Assembly (NCBI GenBank): GCA_025153445.1
Contig: JANZNS010000002.1
Coordinates: 248,001 to 312,000 of the forward strand
From: Marinobacter sp. BGYM27
Lineage (GTDB): Bacteria; Pseudomonadota; Gammaproteobacteria; Pseudomonadales; Oleiphilaceae
DNA length: 64,000 nt
Reading direction: 5' to 3'
The notes beneath the pieces were generated by a model. It saw nothing but the letters and a program-made list of their open reading frames with translations, did no database searches and was not told the DNA's origin. Positions 9,182-17,956 of the stretch are shown in pieces. A program made the position numbers and the translations under genes. How positions within the stretch are numbered: position 1 is the stretch's first letter; each line of letters opens with the position of its first letter.

Positions 9182-9958
9182 TTAGCGATAAGCGGCGAGT
9201 ATGGATTCCAGCTCGCCGCTGTCTTTCATCTTCCCCAGCTCTTCGTTGTACTGGCTGACAAACGGCGCCATGTCCGGACGCAGCATCAGGCGCAGGCCGA
9301 CATCAGTCAGCGGCTGCTTGCTGATATGAAACTGGCCTTGCCAGCCATTTTTACGGATCATCCACTGGCCAACCAGTCGATCTGACACCGCCACATCGAA
9401 ATCATCGCCGTGCATCAGAAACTTGAAAATATCCTGATCTTTCGGAACATCAAAACGCTTGGCTTTTCCTGAAGTAAACATATCCCGGATATTCGGATAC
9501 TTGTAACCCAGATGCGTCAGCACGGTCATTGATTCCAGATCAGCCGGGCTGAAGTACTCAAAGGCGCGCTCTGCGCGGCTGAAGAAAACCTCGCTTACCT
9601 GAACGATGGGGATTGTAAAAACAAAGTTATCGGGTTCTTCCGTCCACTCTTTTGCTCTGGGTGTTGCGTCGATCATGCCATTGATCAGCATGCCATCCAC
9701 ACGCTTGCGTGGAACTTTGAGAGCTTCAAGTTGGTAGCCGAGCCGGTCACAGATCACTGTAGTGATATCCCAGACGATACCGCTGAAACGATTGCCTTTT
9801 TCGACGATGGTGTATGGCGGATACCCGTTAGGCGAGACATTAAGTTTCAGTACTCGGGCAGATGACGGGCCCGATACTTCTGAAGCAGAGGCGACAGGAA
9901 AAACGGCAGGCGTGAAGAGGAGCCCGATAAGTAGCGCGCGATAAACCGAGTGAAACAT
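9182..9958 (-). CDS. Periplasmic solute-binding protein (family 3 type)
   Basis: 258 residues from ATG 9958 (a TTG 18 bases upstream is less likely): signal peptide MFHSVYRALLIGLLFTPAV..ASA, then a PBPb-like core beginning LKLNVSPNGYPPYTIVEKGNRFSGIVWDI. The pattern of strand plus PPY/GxxxGI is typical of amino-acid ABC binding proteins and related orphan periplasmic sensors. No permease or ATPase gene is adjacent, so it may be an orphan receptor or serve a distant transporter. It ends 6 bp from the convergent ybbP. Ligand unknown. Confidence 0.78.
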   Translation of the reverse strand: MFHSVYRALLIGLLFTPAVFPVASASEVSGPSSARVLKLNVSPNGYPPYTIVEKGNRFSGIVWDITTVICDRLGYQLEALKVPRKRVDGMLINGMIDATPRAKEWTEEPDNFVFTIPIVQVSEVFFSRAERAFEYFSPADLESMTVLTHLGYKYPNIRDMFTSGKAKRFDVPKDQDIFKFLMHGDDFDVAVSDRLVGQWMIRKNGWQGQFHISKQPLTDVGLRLMLRPDMAPFVSQYNEELGKMKDSGELESILAAYR

Positions 9959-10128
9959 TGAGGCGCAATCCAGCAAACAAAAGCCTGAATTTACCCCGTT
10001 TCCGATGAGGTATTACAGACAAAAAATAGGGCTGTTCTTATTCCATGGACAGGCCGGTATTTTGCCAGAGAGGGGGTTTGAATGTCGCGTAGTGAAATGT
10101 AAACATTTGACTTGTTTGGAGAAATATG

Positions 10129-10155
10129 TCGCCGCAGGCGATAGACCTGCGGCGA
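10129..10155 (-). terminator. Stem-loop downstream of the alcohol dehydrogenase gene
   Basis: Perfect 10-bp stem TCGCCGCAGG/CCTGCGGCGA with a 7-base loop, eleven bases past the minus-strand stop. On that strand it is followed by CATATTT rather than a clean U-run, so termination is plausible but not certain. Confidence 0.5.
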
Positions 10156-10165
10156 AAGGTGGGGA

Positions 10166-11353
10166 TCAACCCCAGGCGCGTTTCAGCACGGCCATGGCAT
10201 CTTCGAATGTCACTTCTCGAGGGTTGAACATAATGGAGCCATCGTCCAGCGCGGTGCGGGCGATGCGTTCAAGCTGATCTTCGGTGACCTTGCCGGTTTC
10301 CTGCAGTGTGCGTGGCAATTTGCAAAGCTGGTAGAGCTCGTCGCGGAGTTTTCGAATGGCTGAAATGCATGCCTCGGCGCGCTGGTTTGCCGGCGTTGTG
10401 GCATAGACATCGGGGCCGACCATATAGATCAGCAGATCGCTCAGAGAGTCGCGAATGTTCTCCAGGTTATATTCCAGTACATAAGGCATGTACAGGCTCA
10501 TGCAGAGACCATGGGGCAGGTGGCAGATGGCACCAGTCGCATGCCCCAGAGAGTGAACCAGCCCCACCATGGAATTGGAGAATGCGATACCCGCCATGGT
10601 GGACGCCTGAGCCAGTTCCAGCCGACCGTCAGCGTCCTTTGGATGCTTCATTACATGCAGCAGGTTATCGGTAATCTTTCGCACAGCGGCGGTGGCATAC
10701 GCGTCGCTCAACGGATTCTTGGCCAGGCAGGTAAAGGCTTCAGTGGCGTGGGTCAGCGCATCCATGGCCGTTGCCGCCGTGATGTGCGGTGGCAGCGTGA
10801 GTGTCATGCGCGGGTCTATTATCGCGGCGTTCGGCAGCAGGAAAGAAGAGGTGAAAGGCAATTTCACCGATTTCTCAAGGTCTGCAATAACGGCAACAGA
10901 AGTGACTTCCGATCCTGTTCCGGCTGTTGTCGGCACTACAAAAAAGGGTTTCAGGGCGCGTTTCAGAACGCCCGCTCCGGCGTAGGCCGACAGGTCATTG
11001 CCGCCTTCTGATACCAGAATGTTAACGGCTTTCGCCGTATCGATTGCAGAGCCACCACCGACCGCAATGATTGAATCGCACTTTTGCTCGCGATAGACCG
11101 CTGCAATCGCTTTCACTACGTGGGTAGATGAATCCGGTGGTACGTCATCATAGATCGAGACGATCTCCTGTCCGCCTTCTTCACACGCTTCAATCACCGG
11201 CTCCAGCAGGCCGGCGGCGCGCACACCTTTATCGGTGATCAGCAGCGGGCGTGTGGCGGACAGTCCGGCCAATTCATAGGGAATATGCTCCAGCGCCGCT
11301 TTACCGGCTATCACTTTGACAGGGCAAAAAAACTCGTAATAACGCTGACTCAT
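10166..11353 (-). CDS. Iron-containing alcohol dehydrogenase
   Basis: 395-residue group III (Fe-dependent) alcohol dehydrogenase. NAD(P)-binding GGGSAIDTAK and TTAGTGSEVT are in place. Metal-binding residues lie in the region spanning DALTHATEAF, VHSLGHATG and LPHGLC. Cytosolic; it oxidises alcohols or reduces aldehydes, substrate chain length unpredictable. Its ATG overlaps the stop of the upstream SCP2-like gene (ATGA), so the two form an operon. That partner, with a lipid-binding-like fold, hints at fatty-alcohol or other hydrophobic substrate metabolism (inference). A stem-loop follows its stop. Confidence 0.92.
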   Translation of the reverse strand: MSQRYYEFFCPVKVIAGKAALEHIPYELAGLSATRPLLITDKGVRAAGLLEPVIEACEEGGQEIVSIYDDVPPDSSTHVVKAIAAVYREQKCDSIIAVGGGSAIDTAKAVNILVSEGGNDLSAYAGAGVLKRALKPFFVVPTTAGTGSEVTSVAVIADLEKSVKLPFTSSFLLPNAAIIDPRMTLTLPPHITAATAMDALTHATEAFTCLAKNPLSDAYATAAVRKITDNLLHVMKHPKDADGRLELAQASTMAGIAFSNSMVGLVHSLGHATGAICHLPHGLCMSLYMPYVLEYNLENIRDSLSDLLIYMVGPDVYATTPANQRAEACISAIRKLRDELYQLCKLPRTLQETGKVTEDQLERIARTALDDGSIMFNPREVTFEDAMAVLKRAWG

Positions 11354-11898
11354 GATGCTCTCGCTGTATCAAAGAAAAGGTTGGCGACTTTCAGGTATAT
11401 CCGCGCTGCACTGACAACTTTTTCCGGCAGGCCCAGGTTTGCGGGGTATTCCTTGACGGCTCTGCTGGCAACCAACTTGGGCAGAATAAACGCTTCCAAA
11501 CGGTTGAGAATGCGGGTCATGCGAATGGCGTAACTGACATCGCCATCCACCAACATGCGGTCGTTGGCAAAGGCGATCGCGGTTTTCTCCTGGAAGGACA
11601 CCACCATGTAGGCGTGCGCGATGTGCTTGAACTGGATCGATAGATCAATTGGCCGGGGTGCGGTTGTGCCGAGATACTTGAGGTACCCCTCGCCCAGGTG
11701 TTCGACGATCAGATTCGACCCTGCCGGCATGACTTTCATTTCGAACAGAAAGCCTACTGGTAAACTTTTGGCTTCTTCCCGCGCTGAGGCATCGACCTCA
11801 CTCAATCCCTGCATGGCACGGCCCATGACCTGAAACATCAGTTCGACGTAGAGCCGTCGTGCCTGCAGCGCCATCGGTTTCAATCGTTTGGCTAGCAT
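11350..11898 (-). CDS. SCP2-like sterol-carrier-fold protein
   Basis: 182 residues from ATG 11898. The C-terminal half (SIQFKHIAHAYMVVSFQEKTAIAFANDR, positions split across strands) resembles the SCP2 lipid-binding fold. The frame continues upstream to ATG 11994, but those 32 residues lie over a 22-bp perfect palindrome and an AT-rich promoter-like stretch, so I take MLAKRLKP as the start. Coupled by ATGA to the iron alcohol dehydrogenase. Likely role: binding a hydrophobic substrate for, or forming a complex with, that enzyme (inference). The SCP2 assignment is from pattern only. Confidence 0.65.
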   Translation of the reverse strand: MLAKRLKPMALQARRLYVELMFQVMGRAMQGLSEVDASAREEAKSLPVGFLFEMKVMPAGSNLIVEHLGEGYLKYLGTTAPRPIDLSIQFKHIAHAYMVVSFQEKTAIAFANDRMLVDGDVSYAIRMTRILNRLEAFILPKLVASRAVKEYPANLGLPEKVVSAARIYLKVANLFFDTARAS

Positions 11899-11931
11899 TG
11901 TGCAATCCACTTGTTGATTGTATTTATCGAT

Positions 11932-11953
11932 TTTTAGAGCTTTTGCTCTAAAA
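11932..11953. promoter_or_regulatory. Palindromic operator-like site upstream of the SCP2-like/adh operon
   Basis: Perfect inverted repeat TTTTAGAGC-TTTT-GCTCTAAAA centred 44 bp upstream of ATG 11898. Location and symmetry fit a regulator binding site; a loop of four T makes a small hairpin also possible. No regulator gene is adjacent. Confidence 0.5.
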
Positions 11954-12047
11954 GTCAACGAAAGAACACCAATGGAGTTGTCATTTTGAGCCATGCGGCA
12001 TTAAAGCAGGTTGGAACACAGGGGATGGAGGGGCAGCGGGCGGGCGT

Positions 12048-12077
12048 GCCGGCACCACCTTCAGCGGTGGTGCCGGC
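12048..12077. repeat. GC-rich inverted repeat downstream of the M48 protease gene
   Basis: Perfect 12-bp arms GCCGGCACCACC/GGTGGTGCCGGC around TTCAGC. On the minus strand a T-run precedes rather than follows the stem, so it is not a standard terminator; it could protect the 3' end of the transcript. Confidence 0.5.
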
Positions 12078-12098
12078 AAAAAGGGGAGTGATTCCTGA

Positions 12099-13385
12099 TT
12101 ACTGCTGTTGGGTTAATGCAGCGAGTTTCTGTTGCGCCTCTGCGGCAATGTCACCGCTGGCCTGGGCTGCCACCTGATAGTACTTGATGGCCTCATCCCG
12201 ATTATTCTGTTTGACCGCAATATCGCCCAGTCGAAGAAACGCGATGGAGGTTGGCACGGTCTGATTCGCTGCCAGCAGATCCTCTTTGGCTTGATCCAGC
12301 TTGTTCTCATCGAGATAGCCCAAGCCGCGGTGAAGTCGGTAGCTGAACATTTCCGGATACAGTGAAACCGCTTTGTCGAAATCTTTCTGGGCGGCGGCGT
12401 CTTTTTTCTGCTCCTTCAGGATTTGTCCGCGGAGTGCATAAAAGGCCGCTTCATCGGGCTCAATCTTGATTGCCTTATCTAGCTTGCCCAGTGCCGCATC
12501 CAGATCGCCGGCTTCGGCCAGTTTCTGCGCTTCGGCCTGAGCGTCGTAGGCCGGTTGCTTGCTGCGCAGGTAGGCGAGTTTTTTGTCGTAGACATCTTTA
12601 CCCCGGTAACCGCCGGGATTTCCCAATTCCTTTACTGACGCCTGATTCTCTTCAACCCGATCTTCCGACGGCGGATGGGATGCCAGTAGTCCATCTATCC
12701 AGCCGGGATTGCTGCCTTCGGATAGCTTGAGGAATATTCGTTGAAGCTCGACAGCAGCCTGCGGGTCGTAGCCTGCCTTGACCATATAGCGCATGCCGTA
12801 GTGGTCGGATTCCAGTTCGTGGGACTGACTGTACTGGGCCATCGTCAGCTGCGTTCCCAGTGCCGCACCGCCCATAATCAGGCCGGCATAGTCGTTGTCA
12901 CTAAGTGCGATGCCAAGGCCGGCAACTCCGGCGTTGATCAGCATGCCTTGCTGCATTCTTTGAACGCTGTGGCGGGCTGCGGCATGGACAATTTCGTGGC
13001 CCAGAACCGATGCAAGCTGTGCCTCGTCCTGCAGTTGCACCAACAGCCCCCGGTTAATCGCAATCTTGCCGGAGGGCAGGGCCCAGGCGTTGGGTACGCC
13101 GCTGTTCAGTACCACGAACTCATACGGCAGATCCGGTCGATCACTGACGGCAGCGAGTTTCTTGCCTACTTCACTGACATAGAGGGTGAGCTCGGGGTCG
13201 ACATAGTATTTCCCGCCCTGAGTCTGCTGGGTTGGCTGGTATTGCTCTGCACCCATCGCCATTTCCTGGCTCTCGGGTATAAGCGATAACTGGGATTCAC
13301 CGGTGACAGGGTTGACTGAGCAGCCAGCCAGCATCAGTAAGGTGGTGCACAAGACGGTCAGGCGAGACAAGGAAAAAGGGATCAC
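12099..13385 (-). CDS. M48 family zinc metalloprotease lipoprotein with TPR domain
   Basis: 428 residues. Lipoprotein signal MIPFSLSRLTVLCTTLLMLAGC gives a lipobox Cys around residue 22. The M48 catalytic domain has HEIVH (zinc ligands and catalytic Glu) and a later ELESDHYG third-ligand motif. Residues ~280-425 form TPR-like helices (DAALGKLDKAIKIEPDEAAFY and repeats). The layout resembles BepA/LoiP-type outer-membrane quality-control proteases, attached to the inner leaflet of the outer membrane. A second M48-TPR gene (bepA) lies at 48-49 kb, so this is a paralogue with a lipid anchor in place of a plain signal peptide. Confidence 0.87.
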   Translation of the reverse strand: MIPFSLSRLTVLCTTLLMLAGCSVNPVTGESQLSLIPESQEMAMGAEQYQPTQQTQGGKYYVDPELTLYVSEVGKKLAAVSDRPDLPYEFVVLNSGVPNAWALPSGKIAINRGLLVQLQDEAQLASVLGHEIVHAAARHSVQRMQQGMLINAGVAGLGIALSDNDYAGLIMGGAALGTQLTMAQYSQSHELESDHYGMRYMVKAGYDPQAAVELQRIFLKLSEGSNPGWIDGLLASHPPSEDRVEENQASVKELGNPGGYRGKDVYDKKLAYLRSKQPAYDAQAEAQKLAEAGDLDAALGKLDKAIKIEPDEAAFYALRGQILKEQKKDAAAQKDFDKAVSLYPEMFSYRLHRGLGYLDENKLDQAKEDLLAANQTVPTSIAFLRLGDIAVKQNNRDEAIKYYQVAAQASGDIAAEAQQKLAALTQQQ

Positions 13386-13567
13386 GTATCACTCCATGGT
13401 CAATGATCAGGTTCTGGCGTCAGGTTATAGCACAACAGTGGCGACGACCTGAAGCAGGTGATTAAGCGGGGGCTGGTAGAGGTGAGGTGGGCCATTCTGT
13501 ATCATTTGCAGTCTGTGGCCTCACCGCCAGACCAGTGAGCGATACCTGTGATCCAAGGTAAATCCAA

Positions 13568-14041
13568 ATGAATGATGAGATGCGATTCGGGCGGGTCAGC
13601 CGCTTTGTAAGCACGCTGGCGCAAGCCGGAGAGTTGGGTATAGAAGTCACTGAAGCGAGAGAAAACAGATTGATTCTTCGCTTACCCTATAGCGAAAAGA
13701 TTATCGGCAACCCCGAAACCCGCGTCATTCATGGCGGCGCTATTACCACGTTGATGGATACCGCCTCGGGTTCGGTCGTGATCTGTGCCTTACCCGATTT
13801 TGAACTTTGCCCAACGCTTGATCTGCGGGTTGATTACATGCGCCCGGCAGAGCCGGACCAGCCCGTATTCGCGAGAGCTGAAGCCTACCGGGTGACCCGC
13901 AATATCATCTTTACCCGCTGCGAAGCCTTCCAGGAATCCGACGGCCAGACGATAGCCAACTGTGTCGCCACCTTTATGCGCATAGGCAAGGAAGCGACCC
14001 CTAAAGCCTACCGTGACCTGATTACCGGAGATGTCGAATGA
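13568..14041 (+). CDS. PaaI-family hotdog thioesterase (first of a coupled pair)
   Basis: 157 residues with a single hotdog domain. The typical VIHGGAITTLMDTASG block (HGG plus Asp near the helix start) identifies the PaaI/YbgC-like 4HBT superfamily acyl-CoA thioesterases. LDLRVDYMRPA is the central strand. Substrate unknown. Its stop overlaps the next gene's start as ATGA, and the next gene is also a hotdog protein, so the two may assemble as a heteromer (inference). Confidence 0.83.
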   Translation: MNDEMRFGRVSRFVSTLAQAGELGIEVTEARENRLILRLPYSEKIIGNPETRVIHGGAITTLMDTASGSVVICALPDFELCPTLDLRVDYMRPAEPDQPVFARAEAYRVTRNIIFTRCEAFQESDGQTIANCVATFMRIGKEATPKAYRDLITGDVE

Positions 14042-14472
14042 CCACGCCCGAGGTGCTCAAGTACACACAGCAGACCGGTGATTTCTCAAAAATGTTGGCG
14101 AGTATTCCATACGCCGGCACCATCGGGCTGATGTGCGAACAGTTTGGCGACGATCTGATTTTTCGTCTGCCCCGCAAGCAGGAAAATCTGGGAAACCCCA
14201 TTCTACCGGCGATTCATGGCGGAGTGATTGGCGGCTTCATGGAGCTGTCGGCAGCGATCTATCTGATGATGTCCCAGGACGCACTTCGAATGCCACGCAT
14301 CGTCGATTTCTCTCTGGATTATCTGCGTGCGGGGCTTGATCGCGAGACTTACGCTGAATGCCGGCTGACACGGCAGGGCAACCGGGTAGCGAACGTGATG
14401 GTCACCGCTTGGCAGAAGTCCCGTGCCCAGCCTATTGCGACCGCCCGCGCCCATTTTCTGATGGAAGACTGA
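14038..14472 (+). CDS. PaaI-family hotdog thioesterase (second of a coupled pair)
   Basis: 144 residues, hotdog fold. It keeps the AIHGGVIGGFMELSA block, in which Glu replaces the Asp of the first copy, and a DFSLDYLRAG strand. The difference at the acidic position may mean divergent activity or a catalytically weak partner. Translation is coupled to the preceding gene. The coding region ends 12 bp before a heat-shock-type promoter for htpG. Confidence 0.83.
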   Translation: MTTPEVLKYTQQTGDFSKMLASIPYAGTIGLMCEQFGDDLIFRLPRKQENLGNPILPAIHGGVIGGFMELSAAIYLMMSQDALRMPRIVDFSLDYLRAGLDRETYAECRLTRQGNRVANVMVTAWQKSRAQPIATARAHFLMED

Positions 14473-14484
14473 CCCCATTTAACT

Positions 14485-14512
14485 CTTGAAATACCGGGGG
14501 CCGCCCCAATCT
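14485..14512 (+). promoter_or_regulatory. Sigma-32 (heat-shock) type promoter for htpG
   Basis: CTTGAAA at 14485-14491 is a perfect -35 element and CCCCAATCT at 14504-14512 is close to the -10 consensus CCCCATNT, with a 12-bp spacer. It lies about 80 bases before the htpG start, as expected for a heat-shock gene. Confidence 0.75.
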
Positions 14513-14592
14513 TCATTGCCAGACGTTGAACGGCCGCTCGCGGAGGCGGCCGCCACATTGAATAATGGTACTGAGCAAGGAGATACCCCGTC

Positions 14593-16500
14593 ATGACGGT
14601 CGAAGCCCAAAAAGAGACTCTCGGTTTTCAGACTGAAGTGAAGCAACTGCTTCAACTGATGATTCACTCGCTGTACTCCAACAAGGAAATTTTCCTGCGC
14701 GAGCTGATCTCGAACGCGTCGGATGCGGAAGATAAACTTCGGTTTGCTGCGCTGAAAGACGACAGCCTGTACGAGAATGATCCCGACCTGAAAATCCGTC
14801 TCGATTTCGACGCTGAAGCCAACACCGTCACCCTGACGGACAACGGTATCGGCATGAACCGTGAAGATGTGGTTCAGAACCTGGGGACCATCGCCCGTTC
14901 CGGCACTGCTGAGTTTCTGGGCCAGCTCACGGGTGACGAGAAGAAAGACAGCAAACTGATCGGCCAGTTTGGTGTGGGCTTCTATTCGGCGTTTATCGTG
15001 GCTGACCGGGTTGATGTTTTCACCCGCCGTGCCGGCGCTCCGGTGAGCGAAGGTGTGCATTGGGAATCAAAAGGCGACGGTGAGTTTACGATTGAACCGG
15101 TCGATCGTGAGAGCCGCGGCACCCAAATTGTGCTGCACCTTAAACCCGAAGCCAAAGAGTTCGCTGACGGCTACCGTCTGCGTAATCTCGTCAAGAAATA
15201 CAGTGATCACATCTCGTTCCCGGTTGTAATGAAAGCCGAAGTGTCTGACGAAGATGGAAAAGAGACGGAAGCCGCCGCCGACGAGACCGTAAACGAAGCG
15301 ACAGCTTTGTGGACCCTGCCGCGCACCGAGATCAAAGACGACGAATACAAAGCTTTCTACAAGCACATTGCGCATGATTTTGAAGATCCACTGAGCTGGT
15401 CGCACAACAAGGTCGAGGGTAAGCTGGACTACACCAGTCTGCTGTATATCCCGGCCCGTGCTCCCTTTGATCTCTATAACCGTGAAGCGCCTCGTGGCCT
15501 GAAGCTCTATGTCCAGCGCGTATTCATCATGGACCATGCCGAGCAGTTCCTGCCGCTGTACCTGCGTTTTGTTAAGGGTGTAGTAGACAGCAATGATCTG
15601 TCACTCAACGTATCTCGCGAGATTCTGCAGAACGACAGCACCGTTGAAAGCATCAAGTCTGCGCTTACCAAGCGGGTGCTGGATATGTTGTCGAAGCTGG
15701 CCAAGAAAGAGCCTGAGCAGTACCAGTCATTCTGGAAAGAATTCGGTTCAGTGCTCAAAGAAGGGCCGGCTGAAGATTTCAGCAACAAAGAGAAAATCGC
15801 CGGCCTGTTGCGCTTTGCTTCAACTCATACCGGCGATAGTGCGCAGACAGTCTCGTTGGCGGACTACATCGGTCGGATGAAAGATGCCCAGCAGAAGATT
15901 TACTTCATTGCTGCAGACAGCCATACCGCTGCCAAGAGCAGTCCGCACCTGGAAATCTTCCGCAAGAAAGGGATTGAAGTGCTGATCCTTTCTGACCGTA
16001 TCGACGAGTGGATGATGGGTTACCTGACCGAGTTTGACGGCAAGCAACTGCAGGATGTGGCGCGCGGTGAGCTTGACCTCGGTGATGAGGAAGCAGAGGA
16101 AGAGAAGAAGCACCAGGAAGAAGCGACCAAGGCGCACAAGGATTTGCTTGACCGGATCAAGTCATCACTCGAAGATCGTGTTCAGGAAGTCCGCGTGACC
16201 AACCGTTTGACCGATTCGCCGGCATGTCTGGTCGTCGGTGACTACGACATGGGTGCACAGATGAAGAAGATTATGGAAGCGGCCGGGCAGAAAGTGCCGG
16301 ACAGCAAGCCGATCTTCGAAATCAATGTGGATCATCCGCTGGTAGGCCGTCTTGAACAGGAAAAATCGGACACCCAGTTCGGTGATCTGGCATCCGTACT
16401 GTTCGATCAGGCGACACTGGCCAGCGGCGAACAACTGCAGGATCCGGGCGCATACGTCAGTCGCCTGAACCGCCTGCTACTTGATATGAGCAACAGCTGA
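14593..16500 (+). CDS. htpG: HtpG (Hsp90) molecular chaperone
   Basis: 635-residue cytosolic ATP-dependent chaperone, full family length. GHKL ATPase motifs sit in the N-terminal domain: [17 protein letters not shown], the nucleotide Asp in LTDNGIGM, and the lid region [11 protein letters not shown]. The middle domain has the catalytic-loop Arg stretch NVSREILQ, and the C-terminal dimerisation domain ends LLDMSNS. A ribosome site AAGGAG precedes ATG 14593. Expression is likely heat-inducible from the sigma-32-type promoter at 14485. Downstream DUF2835 lies 36 bp away in the same direction. Confidence 0.97.
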   Translation: MTVEAQKETLGFQTEVKQLLQLMIHSLYSNKEIFLRELISNASDAEDKLRFAALKDDSLYENDPDLKIRLDFDAEANTVTLTDNGIGMNREDVVQNLGTIARSGTAEFLGQLTGDEKKDSKLIGQFGVGFYSAFIVADRVDVFTRRAGAPVSEGVHWESKGDGEFTIEPVDRESRGTQIVLHLKPEAKEFADGYRLRNLVKKYSDHISFPVVMKAEVSDEDGKETEAAADETVNEATALWTLPRTEIKDDEYKAFYKHIAHDFEDPLSWSHNKVEGKLDYTSLLYIPARAPFDLYNREAPRGLKLYVQRVFIMDHAEQFLPLYLRFVKGVVDSNDLSLNVSREILQNDSTVESIKSALTKRVLDMLSKLAKKEPEQYQSFWKEFGSVLKEGPAEDFSNKEKIAGLLRFASTHTGDSAQTVSLADYIGRMKDAQQKIYFIAADSHTAAKSSPHLEIFRKKGIEVLILSDRIDEWMMGYLTEFDGKQLQDVARGELDLGDEEAEEEKKHQEEATKAHKDLLDRIKSSLEDRVQEVRVTNRLTDSPACLVVGDYDMGAQMKKIMEAAGQKVPDSKPIFEINVDHPLVGRLEQEKSDTQFGDLASVLFDQATLASGEQLQDPGAYVSRLNRLLLDMSNS

Positions 16501-16536
16501 TCCCTGTTCATCGTTGACAATATAGAGTCGTCTGAC

Positions 16537-16764
16537 ATGAAAAGTATCATCGTGGACATCGCCATCGGGCCACAGGAGTGGCTGAAGCTATACGAAGGCG
16601 TTGCCCGCGATGTGAGTACGGTCTCACGGGATGGACGAACTGTCCGTTTTCCTGCCCGTATCCTGTCCCGGTTTGCGCTTCGGGATGGTATTAACGGCTC
16701 ATTTCAGATCAACTTTGATGATACTGGTAAATTTCATTCTGTTGAGCGTCTGGGTACCGGCTGA
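16537..16764 (+). CDS. DUF2835 family protein
   Basis: 75-residue small protein matching the DUF2835 pattern (IDIAIGPQEWLKLYEG; FPARILSRFALRDGINGSF). Function is unknown in the family. It follows htpG by 36 bp and precedes a strong terminator, so it probably shares the htpG transcript, suggesting a stress-linked role (inference). Confidence 0.75.
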   Translation: MKSIIVDIAIGPQEWLKLYEGVARDVSTVSRDGRTVRFPARILSRFALRDGINGSFQINFDDTGKFHSVERLGTG

Positions 16765-16803
16765 CGGCATTTGCAAACGCGGAACGCCGCAGACGACGTA
16801 AGT

Positions 16804-16838
16804 AAAAGCCGGTGGGAATGGCTCACCGGCTTTTTTTT
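16804..16838 (+). terminator. Strong terminator after htpG-DUF2835
   Basis: AGCCGGTG/CACCGGCT stem with a 9-base loop, followed by a run of eight T. Confidence 0.9.
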
Positions 16839-16888
16839 GTCCGCAATCCCTCTACAATGCGCCCATTCCTTTAGCGGTAATTTGTGGC

Positions 16889-17863
16889 ATGCGTATTTTT
16901 CTCGCCCCTATGGAGGGGCTGGTTGATTCCTATATCCGTGAGATCCTGTCGGCCGTTGGCGGCGTTGATCGCTGCGTCACCGAATTTATTCGGGTCACTC
17001 GCGGCATTCTGCCACCCAGGGTGTACTACCGCTATGCGCCTGAACTGCATAATAATTGCCTGACGCAGGCCGGTGTACCCGTGGCTGTTCAGCTGCTGGG
17101 ATCGGATGTTGGCCAGATGGCGCTGCATGCGCAGCGTGCGGTGGAGCTAGGCGCGCCCCAGATTGATATTAACTTTGGTTGCCCCGCCAAAACCGTTAAC
17201 AAGCACAAGGGCGGTGCTGTTCTTCTGAGAGAACCCGATCTCCTGTTCGCGATTACGCGTGCTGTTCGCGAAGCCGTCCCCGCGGATATTCCGGTCACCG
17301 CGAAAATGCGTTTGGGTTTTGATGATCGTTCGATGGGTGTGGTCTGTGGCCAGGCGCTGGCGGATGCCGGCGCGGCTGAAATCTGTATCCACGCCCGAAG
17401 CAAGGTCGACGGCTACCGCCCTCCGGCCTACTGGGAAGAAATCGCGAAGGTGCGGGAAGCCGTCAATACGCCGATCATTGCCAACGGTGATATCTGGTCG
17501 GTAGAGGACTACTGGCGCTGCCGCGATGTTTCGGGTTGTGACGACGTGATGATCGGCAGAGGGCTGATCGCCCGGCCAGACCTCGCTCGCCAGATCAAAG
17601 CCAGCCAGCAGCAGGCCCATTGCCCGGACATGCAGTGGCCAGAAGTGATCGAGTTAATGGTCGAATACTGTCGTGCACTGCAGCTGATCATCGAGTCACG
17701 ATACGCCGCCGGCCGGATCAAACAATGGCTCAATTACACCCGTCGGCAGTATGCCGAAGCCGAAACCTGCTGGCAGACCGTGAAGCGCGAGAATGATGCA
17801 GACCGGATGTGCGAATTGTTGCGTGCCAGCGGTGACGAGGCACTCAGAAAGGCCGTTGCCTGA
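16889..17863 (+). CDS. dusC: tRNA-dihydrouridine(16) synthase DusC
   Basis: 324-residue FMN/NADPH enzyme that reduces U16 in tRNA. N-terminal FMN-binding LAPMEGLVDSYIRE and the DusC-type start MRIFLAPMEG fit. The catalytic Cys is in INFGCPAKTVNKHKGG; further flavin/RNA motifs are AKMRLGFDD, IHARSKVDGY and NGDIWS..MIGRG. The specific DusC assignment (rather than DusA/B) rests on GLVD after APMEG and the length; confidence in the subfamily is slightly lower than in the family. Confidence 0.92.
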   Translation: MRIFLAPMEGLVDSYIREILSAVGGVDRCVTEFIRVTRGILPPRVYYRYAPELHNNCLTQAGVPVAVQLLGSDVGQMALHAQRAVELGAPQIDINFGCPAKTVNKHKGGAVLLREPDLLFAITRAVREAVPADIPVTAKMRLGFDDRSMGVVCGQALADAGAAEICIHARSKVDGYRPPAYWEEIAKVREAVNTPIIANGDIWSVEDYWRCRDVSGCDDVMIGRGLIARPDLARQIKASQQQAHCPDMQWPEVIELMVEYCRALQLIIESRYAAGRIKQWLNYTRRQYAEAETCWQTVKRENDADRMCELLRASGDEALRKAVA

Positions 17864-17910
17864 TGGCAGGTTAAGACCTGATCAGGTGCTCTTGCTGGAA
17901 ATGGAATGGC

Positions 17911-17946
17911 AAAACACTTCGGGCGCCAGCAGTCTGACGCCCGAAG
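17911..17946 (-). terminator. Terminator of proS
   Basis: Perfect 9-bp stem CTTCGGGCG/CGCCCGAAG with a 12-base loop. On the minus strand it is followed by TGTTTTG, 10 bases past the proS stop. Confidence 0.7.
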
Positions 17947-17956
17947 CCGTACTTGA

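Noticed and set aside
10095-10108. Palindrome AAATGT-AA-ACATTT upstream of the solute-binding protein gene
   Set aside because: Short, AT-rich and about 140 bp from the start; likely chance.
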